A stretch of 64,000 nucleotides of DNA from Hippasteria phrygiana (Eukaryota > Echinodermata > Asteroidea > Valvatida > Goniasteridae): positions 992,001-1,056,000 of the forward strand of contig JAZGUH010000261.1 in assembly GCA_037893225.1 (NCBI GenBank), written 5' to 3'. Every line of letters starts with the position of its first letter. Within the stretch, counting starts at the first letter, position 1. A program made the position numbers and the translations under genes. Shown one piece after another: positions 18,820 through 29,547 of this stretch. The notes under the pieces are model-generated. The model was not told the origin of the DNA and did no database searches. It saw only the letters and a program-made list of their open reading frames with translations.

Positions 18820-21295
18820 GTATGGCATGTCAAACGTTGCAATATTCGATAATCTACGTATTTTTGTGCGATGTTCAAATATATATGTGCGATGTTTGTC
18901 ATTATGTGCGATGTTCCAATTTATATGTGCGATGTTCCAATTTATATGTGCGATGTTCAAATATATATGCGATGTTTTGTCATATATGTGCGATGTTTGT
19001 CATTATATATGCGATGTTCAAATGTATGTGTGCGATGTTTGTTATTATATGTACGATGTTCAAATATATATGCGATGTTTGTCATATATGTGCAATGTTC
19101 AAATTTCAATGTGCGATGTTCAAATTTATATGTGCGATGTTTGTCATATATGTTCGATGTTCAAATAATATGTGCGATGTTTTTCCATTATATATTCGAA
19201 AACGGAATTGTGGGATATAGTATGGTTTCCAGACCGAAATAGTATGAATATTCCTAATAAGTTATATCAGGGACCAGACTACTTAGGACGGTCTATCTGT
19301 TGCACTGACCTGGCTGAAGCTAGCCCGCGATTCAGCCCGCGATTCGCAATAGGGCCCGCGATTCGCCTGATCAGAGCAGCCGCACATTGAAAACTAGAAT
19401 CCATTCGACAAAAGGAGTTTTTCTTAATAGAAACGCTGGATTTAGGCAACGAATTTTCGAGAAATGTCAAGAAATTACATACCAATTTATGCATGAAATT
19501 TCAGAATAGGTATGAGTAGGTATTGTTTATGGGTATTGTTTATGAAATAATTAGTCGTTACGCGAGGGCCCATTTCAAAGGGTTCTCTACATCAATTCCT
19601 TTCGGCTCAGCACAGCTTCTGTTTGAAAGAAAGTGTACCACACATGTTTTAAAAAATTCATATTTTTCTTTCATATTCATAATTGCCACCTTCCTGGGCA
19701 CACTTAATTTCAGCAAGGGCCTATTCCAAGAATGGCTTCTGTTCCAATTAGCCGCTTAAAGACGGACCATTTTAAAGAATATTTGGAAATGCGGTATTCG
19801 GAGTTTCGTGTGAAATGCCGTCTTTGAGAGAAAGTACCCGGGAAGGTGGGAATTATGAATATGAAAGAAAAATAAGAATTTTTCAAAATATGTATGGTAC
19901 ACTTTCATTCAAAGACGGCACATTTCACACGAAACTCCGAATACCGCATTTCCAGATTTCATGAAAATGATCCGTCTTAGCTTTAAAGGCAGTGTACATG
20001 ATTGGTCATTGTTGCAATTTTCAGAAATGGGCGGATTTGGGGGTTAGTATGTTATAGGAAATATCATTCCACTGACCTGTTCAAAGTTTTGCGTTGTTAG
20101 ATGGCGAAAAACGAGTGAAAAACGGCGCTCGTTTTCAACCGTCGGGCGGATAATAGCCTTTAGTCAAGGCGCGCGTGGCTATCTGGGCCCGGATATGCCA
20201 AGGCGCCATCATGTCCGGGGCGCGCCACTTGTCCATGTAGCCACTCGCGTCTTGACTAACGGCTACAGGGCAGTTCTCCAACGATTTCCAGCTGGAAATC
20301 GTTGGAAGACGATATAAATTTCCACTTTTCTTGACAACGACAGCACATCTGGTGCCATAATTTCACAGGATAATTGAGACTATTATTAACTTACAGTATA
20401 CAAAGGTATTTTGTAATAATTCATTAAAAAGAATTTGAGAATTACCAATCGTGTACACTTTTTTAAGCGGCTAATTGGAACAGAAGCCATTCTTGGAATA
20501 GGCCCTTGCTGAAATTAAGTGTGCCCAGGAAGGTAGCAATTATGAATATGAAAGAAAAATATGAATTTAAAAAAAAATGTGCGGTACACTTTCTTTCAAA
20601 CAGAAGCTATTGTGCTGAGCCGAAAGGAATTGATGTAGAGAACCCTTTGAAATGGGCCTTCGCGAAACGACTAATTAATTCATTAAAAAAGACCCATAAA
20701 ACAATGTTAAGTATAATATGTACAGCTTTGCTCATACCTATTCTGAAATTTCATGCACAAATTGGTATGTATTTTCTTGACATTTTCTAAAAAATTCGTT
20801 GCCTGAATCCAGCGATTTCATTAAGAAAAAACTCCTTTTGTCAAATGGATTCTAGTTTTCAATATGCGGCTGCTCTGATCGGGCGAATCGCGGGCCCTAT
20901 TGCGAATCGCGGGCTGAATCGCGGGCTAACTTCAGCCAGGTCAGTGCAACAGAAAGACCGTCCTAATTAGTAGTCTGGTCCCTTATTTAGGAATATTCAT
21001 ACTATTTCGGTCCGGAAACCATACTATATCCCACAATTCCGTTTTCGAATATAAATTGAAAAACATCGAACATATATTTGAACATCGCACATGACAAACA
21101 TCGCATGTATATTTGAACATCGCACATATAAATTGGAGAATCGCACATATAAATTGGAACATCGCACATATAATGACAAACATCGCACATATTTATTTGA
21201 ACATCGCACATAATGACAAACATCGCACATATATATTTTAACATCGCACAAAAAAACGTAGATTATCGAATATTGCAACGTTTGACATGCCATAC
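18820..21295. mobile_element. Foldback element with ~0.9-kb arms carrying 21-bp tandem arrays
   Basis: The tips gtatggcatgtcaaacgttg and its reverse complement mark both ends. The left arm (18820-19759) and right arm (20465-21295) are inverted copies over their whole length. The outer array (18866-19190 and 21064-21245) has about 20-21 bp units with the core gtgcgatgtt, inside which lies a ~570-bp unique block. The ~700-bp centre holds a second inverted repeat (19763-19820 against 19912-19985), a GC-rich stretch and a 30-bp perfect palindrome at 20277-20306. No transposase frame is present. Long arms with tandem subrepeats are the hallmark of Foldback-type elements. Confidence 0.85.
20277..20306. 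repeat. 30-bp perfect palindrome in the foldback centre
   Basis: The halves tccaacgatttccag and ctggaaatcgttgga are exact reverse complements with no loop. It lies in the GC-richer central part of the foldback, flanked by ctaacggctacagggcagtt and agacgatataaa. The function is unknown; it could be the relic of a smaller inverted insertion. Confidence 0.85.
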
Positions 21296-21518
21296 GGATT
21301 GCGTGCATGGATTTCTTTGTGTACAACGTGCCGTTTTCCCTTCTCAGTCCCGCATAAAACCACGACAAAAAGTTGTGAAGTTCGGAATCAGTTAGAGCTT
21401 CAATTATTTTTCCTGCGTGTCTTGCAAATTCCTCTAATCGTTTGACTGCATATTTGATTTGTCTCTTTGTGTTAGCAGCGTCAGCATCGCCTAAGAGTTA
21501 TAATATTTCGTCCGCCAT
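21294..21518 (-). pseudogene. Crypton-derived (KIAA1958/QRICH1-like) N-terminal domain exon, broken
   Basis: From an ATG at 21518 in a strong context (acaaaATGGCGGAC) the frame reads MADEIL, then a stop at 21498-21500. It then stays open for 68 codons with pieces such as ANTKRQIKYAVKRLEEFA, LTDSELHNFLSWFYAGL and RRENGTLYTKKSMHAIR. The pattern NTK…A…F…L…EL…L..FY…R...G..Y...S+...IR matches the N-terminal helical domain of tyrosine-recombinase-like proteins derived from Cryptons (KIAA1958, ZMYM/QRICH1 type, many marine invertebrate paralogs). The frame runs into the foldback tip at 21295, so the catalytic part is cut off. It is the most gene-like sequence in the window. Confidence 0.65.
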
Positions 21519-21539
21519 TTTGTATGAATGACAGCCGTG

Positions 21540-21680
21540 TTGTAGCGCCACCTATAATGACCGTGAAATTCGCGAAATTACATCACATGCCTACTGTGTG
21601 ATGTAACTTCTCGCGGCGTGCGATGGAATAAATAATTCAATGCACGTGATCGACGATCCACCAATCAGATGGCGGGGATT
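21540..21680 (-). promoter_or_regulatory. Candidate promoter region of the Crypton-like exon
   Basis: Upstream of the minus-strand ATG lie an inverted CCAAT box (ccaccaatcagatgg on plus, near 21659-21673), a cacgtgatcg E-box near 21643 and a CpG-bearing patch (ctcgcggcgtgcgatgg). The ATG itself sits in an aaaATGGCGGac context resembling a YY1 site. No TATA box at the right distance was seen. Assignment is by position and motifs only. Confidence 0.3.
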
Positions 21681-22612
21681 TATTCAGGCGTTGTACAAAC
21701 GGTCAGTCTGTAGATGTCTACAGACCATCTGTACATATACACACAGCCCTTGTAATACCAATTGACTGCAGATTCTGCTTTTTAAATTTTGCAGATATCT
21801 GTAAAACGTATTTAGCATTTCATATTTCGCCTGTATTTTGCCAAAACCAATTGGTCTGTTCATAACGTTTACAACATTGTTATTTTGTAATAATAACAAA
21901 ATGTCTGTGATTACATTTTGAAAAATTAACTGTCAAATAGAAAAACAGAAAGTGATGGCAACTCTGTTGCCATCACCTTTTCTGTAAATTTACACAGAAA
22001 TTGTAAACAGTGTAGTTCGATTTTGGAAGCTAACGTAAGTTGGCATAATTTCTTTTTGTAATATGCATTATAGGCATGTGTTTATTTAACAAAACAGTTG
22101 CTGCAAAAAAAGAAAAGTGCGAGAAAAAACGTCTACAGGATGCTCTATTTGGCAGGGGCAGGGGGAAATTGTCCCAAGTGGGAAAAGTGGGAGGGGGGTG
22201 GGGGGAATCCCTCCCCCCGTTCCGCAGCCATGCAGTAGTGGTGGTTATGGCATATGATGAATGTCCAATTTCTAGACAGCGATTTACGCACAATGATGCG
22301 TGTGAATCGGTTGGCTTACATTGTCTGGAATGCCCTTTGCAACAAGCCCCACCCACGCCCCGCCCACCTCTATCCCCTTTCCCCCTTTCTAGAGGTGAAA
22401 TGCTATTTGGAAGGACAGTAAAATGGAAATATTGGTAATATTTTCTATTTTTAATAAAGTAGCATAACACTTCAAATAAATGCATGGTTAGAAATGTTGA
22501 GGGGAAAGCAAAACCCGCCCCCCCCCCCCCCACCCCATCCCCTTCCTCTTTCACAGCTTCCCCGTGGCCCACCTTTAGTGGTTAAATCATTTCTGTAAAG
22601 CTGTGAGAATTC
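21681..22612. other. Intergenic; hairpins and G/C-rich tracts, no gene
   Basis: The stretch has a 9-bp-arm hairpin at 21702-21723 (gtctgtag/ctacagac) and a longer one at 21945-21985 (acagaaagtgatggcaac against gttgccatcaccttttctgt). Further right are G-rich tracts at 22150-22205 and a C-run at 22510-22530. Open frames of 120-180 codons over 22030-22572 are Pro/Gly/Arg-rich products of these tracts and show no domain. Confidence 0.5.
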
Positions 22613-22839
22613 TTATGACCAAAAGTGAGACATCAAAATAACATTTTGAGGGAGAATTTGTGGATATAACTTCTGACTTGTCAACAGAGTGTACACAATG
22701 TCAAGCAGGTTTTTCTTCTCAAATTGTTCAAAGTAGCTTTGCAAATGCTCCCGCATGTTTGACCTTGTTGTAGACAAACGCAATCGAATTTTCCATTTAT
22801 TTTCTTCAGATGTCAGATCAGCAGCACTAGTGACTGACA
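22613..22839 (-). CDS. Candidate terminal exon of unknown protein
   Basis: On the minus strand an acceptor-like gaaatgtag ends at 22840 and is followed by a 75-codon open frame to a TAA at 22613. The peptide has a balanced, soluble, helix-like composition (SEENKWKIRLRLSTTRSN, EHLQSYFEQFEKKNLLDIVY, QILPQNVILMSHFWS), unlike the repeat-derived frames around it. No family was recognised. It lies upstream of the Crypton-like exon on the same strand, but nothing links them. It could also be chance. Confidence 0.3.
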
Positions 22840-22944
22840 CTACATTTCAAGCATAATTTATTTATGTCTGTGGGGGTGCACCCCACAGTGGTGCACACTT
22901 CCCCATTCCACAGAAAAAGCGCCCTCTTTATTTAGTGTTCCTTG

Positions 22945-23036
22945 CGAACATTTTCAAAATGGCGGCAAGCATGGGATAGATGTCGCTCTGAACAGCTGAC
23001 ATTTTGGAGGAGTAATTTTTCCATTCAGTTTACTGT
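22945..23036 (+). promoter_or_regulatory. Possible YY1-type site and first-exon donor
   Basis: The sequence caaaatggcggc (22955-22966) matches the YY1/start-codon consensus common at metazoan 5' ends. About 70 bp later comes tactgtaagt, a strong splice-donor match (GT at 23035). The ATG would encode only MAASMG before a stop, so it would be a short upstream frame. No downstream exon was found; the next 16 kb is satellite. Confidence 0.2.
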
Positions 23037-23188
23037 AAGTTTGAAGATAAACTAGATGAATAATAAGTTAAACTTTTTGTCCTTATAATACTATACTTTT
23101 TGTGTTTTTGAATTGCTCACAATACTAATTAGGCCTAACGTTAGGGCCTATTTTTGTACCCCTACATGTAACCATCCTTGCTCTATCC

Positions 23189-26100
23189 CAGCTAACACAT
23201 TATGCTTTTATAACATTATGAAAAGGTCTTACGGATGTTATATATAAAACATTTTAAAATAACATTTTAAAAACCTTATAGAAATGTTATGATAAACAGA
23301 ACAACATTTTAATAACATAATTTAAATGTCTCAAATTTGACGTTTTATCGAGTATGTTAAAGTGATGTCATCCAAATGTTATAACCAAATGTTTTAATTT
23401 AGTTTTCATGAGGGAAAGTTTGCCATAAATGTGATATTTTAAAAATATAATCCAGATGTTTTATAAATATCATAAAACGTTACTAAAACATCTCCTGAAT
23501 GCTTGAGTCCACGGTACTATCAAAAACGTTTGAAAATGTTATAAATGCACTTCTATCTAATGTTTAAAAGTGGTTTAACTTAATTAATAAATGTCAGTGC
23601 ATGTGATATTTTGAAGACGTCATTATAATGTTGCCACCTTATTATCTGTAAGTTTTTATGATGTTCTTAAAACATATTTTTAAAAATATAATACTATGTT
23701 TTACAAATATCCCTAAAATGTCATACCGCAGAGTTGACAACATTCATAAAACATTTTATAGATGTTTGAGTCCATGGAAGAATCAGTAACGTTAAAATAA
23801 TGTTTAAAAAACACTTCATACTGATGTTTAAAACTTGTCCGAATTATTAAATATATCTCAGAACATTTTATATTTAAAAGACATCATTATAATGTTACCA
23901 GTCGTATGTTTTTATAATGTTCTTAAAACATATATTTGTATCCTTAAAAACATGTTGCAGAACTATGTGTAAAATATTATGCCAAATTATTGATAACATT
24001 CTTAAAACATGTTATAAATATTTGAGTCCACATAACTATTATTAACGTTTTAATAATGTCAAAAAAGCATTTCTGCCTGATGTTTAAAACTTGTCTTAGG
24101 TAAAAAATAAATCTCGGGCATTTGATATCAAAACGACGCGATGATAATGTTACCATCTCAACATGTGTATGTTTTCATGATGTTCTTAAAACATCTTTTA
24201 AAAATATGAAACCATGTTTCAAAGATATCCCTAAAATATTATGATAAAGAGTTGACAACATTCTTAAAACATGATGTCCATGAAAGAATTAGTTAAACGT
24301 CTAAATTGTTAAATATATCTTAGAGCATTTTATATTTGAAAGACATCATTATAGTGTTACCACCTAAATAGTCGTATATTATTATGATGATGTTCTTAAA
24401 ACATATGCGTATAGCATACACAATTTTTTTTCAGAAATATCTTTAAAATGTTATGCCAAATTATAGATAACATTCTTAAAACATGTTATAAATGTTCAAG
24501 TTAAGAAATATATGTACATGTATTAGGTAATAAATATATCTCTCGGGCATTTGATATCAAAACGACGTTATGATAATGTTACCATCTAAACATTTGCATT
24601 TTAAAAATGTGTTTAAAACATCTTTAAAAAATATAGAACCATGTTTCATAGATATCCCTAAAAATGTTATGACAAGAGTTGACAACATTCTTAAAACATG
24701 TTATTAATGTTTATAGTGCATGGAAGAATCGGTTAAACGTTTAAATAATATGTTGCTGCAAAAGTACTTGTCTGAATTGTTAAATACCAGTATATCATAG
24801 AGCTTTTGATTTTTAAAAGACATCATTATAATGTTACCACCTAAATATAGTGGTGTACTATTATGAAGTTCTTAAAACATGTGTGTATAGCATTAAAACA
24901 TGTTTCAGAAATATCTTACACAGGTTATGCCAAATTCTTGACAACATTCTTAAAACATGTTCTAAATGTTCGAGTCCACAGAACTATACTATAAACGTTA
25001 TAATAATGTTGTAAAAACATTTCTGCCTGGTGTTTAAAACTTGTCTTAGATAATAAATATATCTCGGGGCATTTGATATCATAACGACGTCGTGATAATG
25101 TTACCATCTGAACATTTTAATGTTTTTATGATGTTCTGAAAACATCTTTGAAAAATATGAAACTATGTTTTACAGATATCCCTGAAATATTATGCCAAAT
25201 TCTTGACAACATTCTTAAAACATGTTATAAATGTTCGAGTCCACAGAACTATACTATAAACGTTATATTATTGTTGTAAAAACATTTCTGCCTGGTGTTT
25301 AAAACTTGTCTTAGATAATAAATATACCTCGGGGCATTTGATATCATAACGACGTCGTGATAATATTACCCTCTGAACATTTTTATGGTTTTATGATGTT
25401 CTGAAAGCATCTTTGAAAAATATGAAACTATGTTTTACAGATATCTCTAAAATGTTATGCCAAATTTTTGACAACATTCTTAAAACATGTTCTAAATGTT
25501 CGAGTCCACAGAACTATACTATAAACGTTTTAATAATGTTGTAAAAACATTTCTTCCTGGTGTTTAATACTTGTCTTAGATAATAAATATTTCTCGGGGC
25601 ATTTAATATCATAACGACGTCGTGATAATGTTACAATCTGAACATATTTATGATTTTATGATGTTCTGAAAACATCTTTGAAAAATATGAAACCATTTTT
25701 TACAGATATCCCTAAAATGTTATGCCAAATTCATGACAACATTCTTAAAACATGTTCTAAATGTTCGAGTCCATATAACTATACTATACACGTTATAATA
25801 ATGTTGTAAAAACATTTCTGCCTGGCGTTTAAAACTTGTCTTAGATAATAAATATTTCTCGGGGCATTTAATATCATAACGACGTCGTGATAATGTTACA
25901 ATCTGAACATTTTTATGTTTTTATGATGTTCTGAAAACATCTTTGAAAAATATGAAACTATGTTTTACAGATATCCCTAAAATGTTATGCCAAAATCTTG
26001 ACAACATTCTTAAAACATGTTCTAAATGTTCGAGTCCACAGAACTATACTATAAACGTTATAATAATGTTGTAAAACCATTTCTTCCTGGTGTTTAAAAC

Positions 26101-26445
26101 TTGTCTTAGAAAATAAATATATCTCGGGGCATTTGATATCATAACGACGTCGTGATAATGTTACCAGCTGAACATTTTTATGTTTTTATGATGTTTTGAA
26201 AACATTTTTGAAAAATATGAACCATGTTTTACAGATATCCATAAAATGTTATGACAACAAGAGTTGACAACATTCTTAAAACATGTTCTAAATGTTCGAG
26301 TCCACAGAACTATACTATAAACGTTTTAATAATGTTGTAAAAACATTTCTTTCTGGTGTTTAAAACTTGTCTTAGAAAATAAATATATCTTTGGGCATTT
26401 GATATCATAACGACGTCGTGATAATGTTACCATCTGAACAATTGT
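23189..26445. repeat. 265-bp tandem array behind a 'ccagctaacac' terminus
   Basis: It starts cccagctaacacatt, the same tip as the foldback at 39681. The repeat anchor aaatgttcgagtcca lies at 24964, 25229, 25494, 25759, 26024 and 26290, a period of 265 bp (last 266). Earlier, increasingly diverged anchors are near 23500, 23770, 24015, 24275, 24491 and 24709. About twelve units therefore exist, with homogeneous copies on the right and old copies on the left. Each unit contains cattcttaaaacatgtt and catttgatatcataacgacg. No right-hand 'gttagctgg' terminus was found. Confidence 0.9.
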
Positions 26446-27282
26446 GATGATGTTGTGACAACGTTATAGTGACCTCAATTTGCATGTTGACCCCAAGTGG
26501 GCGTGGTAAACCTTGGTGAAACAATTTTGTCACTTTCTTTCAACATGAACGTTATGTTTTGCGTAACAGCGATATGTTTTAGGGTGTTTTCATAGAGATA
26601 ATTGTGTAAATTTAACTATTCAAAGTCTCAAAGAAACAAATTTGCCAAAAAAGCAAAACAAAACAAATAGAAGAATTTTGACTTGCAAACTGTGACTAAA
26701 GACGACGGTGATATTGGGCATATATATATACCATTTAGGGACGTACTTAAAGTGGAGGAGAGGCTTCCTCAGATATTTAATTATGTATAGTATGTATACA
26801 TAGTATTAATATATTGTATAGTATGTTAACCAATATTAATTAAGTATTAACCGATATAAAATCATTGATTTTCAGGAGCAGAGTTGCCGAATCTTGCTAA
26901 CATAAACCGTTTCATTAATTGCAGGAACGATTAAGTGTGGGAATGGCATAAAGTGCATACAGATCCATAGAGCTCGCAAATTACTGCTCCAACACGTAGT
27001 TCAAACGTTAATTAATACAAATTATAATATTTATTTTGTAACATTTGGGTGCAATTCCCTAACATTTCTAAGATATCATTATATTATTAAAACAATGTAA
27101 AACTAGAGCTTTGGTGTTTGGTGTTTGGTGTTTGTTTCGTTTGGGGGGTTTTTGGTAGTTTGATTCTTAATTTTTGAGATTTCAATGGTGGATCAAAAAA
27201 TCTCGTTTTACATTCATGGTCGTCTACGACAGGTCATGCAATCACGTAGGCTTATTCATAATCGTTTTGGAAATGTGAGCAT
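26446..27282. other. AT-rich stretch, no feature
   Basis: The last partial 265-bp unit fades near 26445. The following ~840 bp has only a short (tat)n tract near 26720-26730, several atgtata-type motifs and three ggtgttt copies near 27115-27135. I see no gene, terminal repeat or known element in it. Confidence 0.5.
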
Positions 27283-28377
27283 ACAAGGAGTTGATGACCA
27301 TGATTACGTCATCAGACGTCACACATTTTTCACATTTATATTTAAGTGTGTATGACCTAAAAATATATTACAAGAATTATCAAAAATTGTTTAAAATTCA
27401 TGTTAGATACCACGTTTCAACTTAATCGAACTTGTACTTTTGTAGATAGATGGCTTCAAAAACTGCCCCTTTAAGATGACGTCACGTGACATGTGATGAA
27501 GTCATCATAATGTCATGTCAATTTTCATCTATGAACCTGCAGATCTGCCTGGATATTACATTTCAACTTAATCGAACTTGTACTTTTGTTTATATGTGGC
27601 TTCAAAAACTGCCCCTTTAAGATGACGTCACGTGACATGTGATGACGTCATCATAACGTCAATTCAATTTTTATCTATAAACCTACTGGGCTACCTAGAT
27701 ATTACTTTTGAACTTAATCGGACTTGTGCTTTTGTAGACATATGGCTTCAAAAACTGCCCCTTTAAGATGACGTCACGTGACATGTGATGACATCAATTA
27801 TGATAATGTCATGTCAATTTTCAGCTATAAACCTACTGGGCTACCTAGATATTACTTTTCAACTTAATCGAATTTGTACTTTTGTAGATATATGGCTTCG
27901 AAAAATGCCCCTTTAAGATGACGTCACGTGACATGTGATGACGTCATCAGGACGTAAAAGTTCGGCACACATTGTGAGCAGTTAGTCTAAGTGTCTGCCA
28001 AGTTTAAAAGTACCCAAAGTGCCGGTAAGAAAGAAAACGTGTACAAATGCTATAGGCAATAATCTAGCGAGTGCCCCTTTAAGATGACACCACGTGACAT
28101 GTTATGACTTGATCATAACGTCATGTCAATTTTCATCTATAACACCAGGTGGCATACCTTACGTTCCAACTGAATCGGACTTGTACTTTTGTTGATATAT
28201 GGCTTCGAAAAATGCCCCTTTAAGATGACGTCACGTGACATGTGATGACGTCATCAGGACGTAAAAGTTCGGCACACATTGTGAGCAGTTGGGGTAAGTG
28301 TCTGCCAAGTTTAAAAGTAGCCAATGTGGCCGGTAAGAAAGTAAACGTTTACAAATGCTATGGGCAATATTCTATCG
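27283..28377. repeat. ~146-bp tandem units opening the TGACGTCA satellite
   Basis: The block tgcccctttaagatgacgtc recurs at about 27464, 27610, 27756, 27906 and 28213 (a variant at 28072), a period of about 146-150 bp. Each unit carries gatgacgtcacgtgacatgt, joining a CRE octamer (TGACGTCA) to a CACGTG E-box, and a second gatgacgtcat. It grades into the ~400-bp unit type to the right. Confidence 0.85.
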
Positions 28378-29547
28378 ACTTGAAAAAAGAATTTTTTTAT
28401 GACGTCATCATGACGTCACACAATTTTCGCTTTTTAGGGCATATCTTTGAGACATACCAAAGCTATAACAAAATGAATTTTGAAAATATCTTGTTTTGTT
28501 CGCTAGATATAGTGAAAAGAATGTTACGATTTAAACAATTTAGAAATTCAGCGACTTGAAAAAAGACTAGAAATCAATTCTTTTTATAAACAGCATGCAC
28601 TTTTAAGCCATGGTTATCTGCCCTTCCCAGAATTCCTTTGTGTTATATTGAATTTGGTCTACATTTTGAAATGGCTGCTATTTCTTACTTGGGTTAGCCA
28701 CGATCATGAAATTTTGGAATTAGGTAGAGAAAAATTCAATGTATACATTTTTGTAATCGAATTGACACTTACATTCGTTTAAAAAAAAAAAAATTTTGGA
28801 TGACGTCATCATGACGTCACACAATTTTCGCTTTTTAGGGCATATCTTTGAGACATACCAAAGCCATAACAAAAAGAATTTTGAAAATATCTTGTTTTGT
28901 TCGCTAGATATATTGAAAAGAATGTTACGATTTTAAAACTTCAAAAAATCAGCGACTTGAAAAAAGACTAGAAATCAACCCCTTTTATAAACAGCAAGCA
29001 CATAATACCCATGGTTATCTGCCCGTCCCAGAATTCCTTTGTGTTATATTGAATTTGGTCTAAATTTTGAAATGGCTGCTATTTCTTACTTGAGTGAGCC
29101 ACGATCATGAAATTTTTGAATTACGTACAGAAAAATTCAATGTATACATTTTTGTAATCGGATTGACACTTACATGCGTTTAAAAAAAAACAAATTTTTG
29201 ATGAAGTCATCATGACGTCACACAATTTTCGCTTTTTAGGGCATATCTTTGAGACATACCAAAGCCATAACAAAAGGAATTTTGAAAATATCTTGTTTTG
29301 TTCGCTAGATATATTGAAAAGAATGTTACGATTTTCAAAATTCAAAAAATCATAAAAAATCACGTGATGACGTCATTATGACGTCACTCTTCGGCATACA
29401 ATTTCAGGTTAGGGTTTTTGTTTGTGTTAAGTTTGATTAAGATCTGAGATTGTTTAGTGACCAAAGTGCCACCTATAAAATTCGTGTACAAAGTCTATGG
29501 GATTTGGGATAGAACTAAAGTAAGAAGAAGAAGAAGAAGAAATAAAA
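28378..29547. repeat. Partial higher-order unit of the TGACGTCA satellite
   Basis: Three ~400-bp blocks begin at about 28378, 28798 and 29200 with atgacgtcatcatgacgtca (the third with one change), followed by acaattttcgctttttagg. It ends in a (gaa)n tract at 29520-29542. It matches the right-hand half of the complete 2.5-kb units that follow. Confidence 0.85.

Noticed and set aside
18080..19242. Frames with CDVQIYM / AMFVII repeats
   Set aside because: Read-through of the 21-bp foldback arrays in all three frames.
22030..22572. 180-codon minus frame and 120-codon plus frame
   Set aside because: Overlapping frames on both strands driven by G/C-rich tracts; Pro/Gly/Arg-rich, no domain, no splice context.
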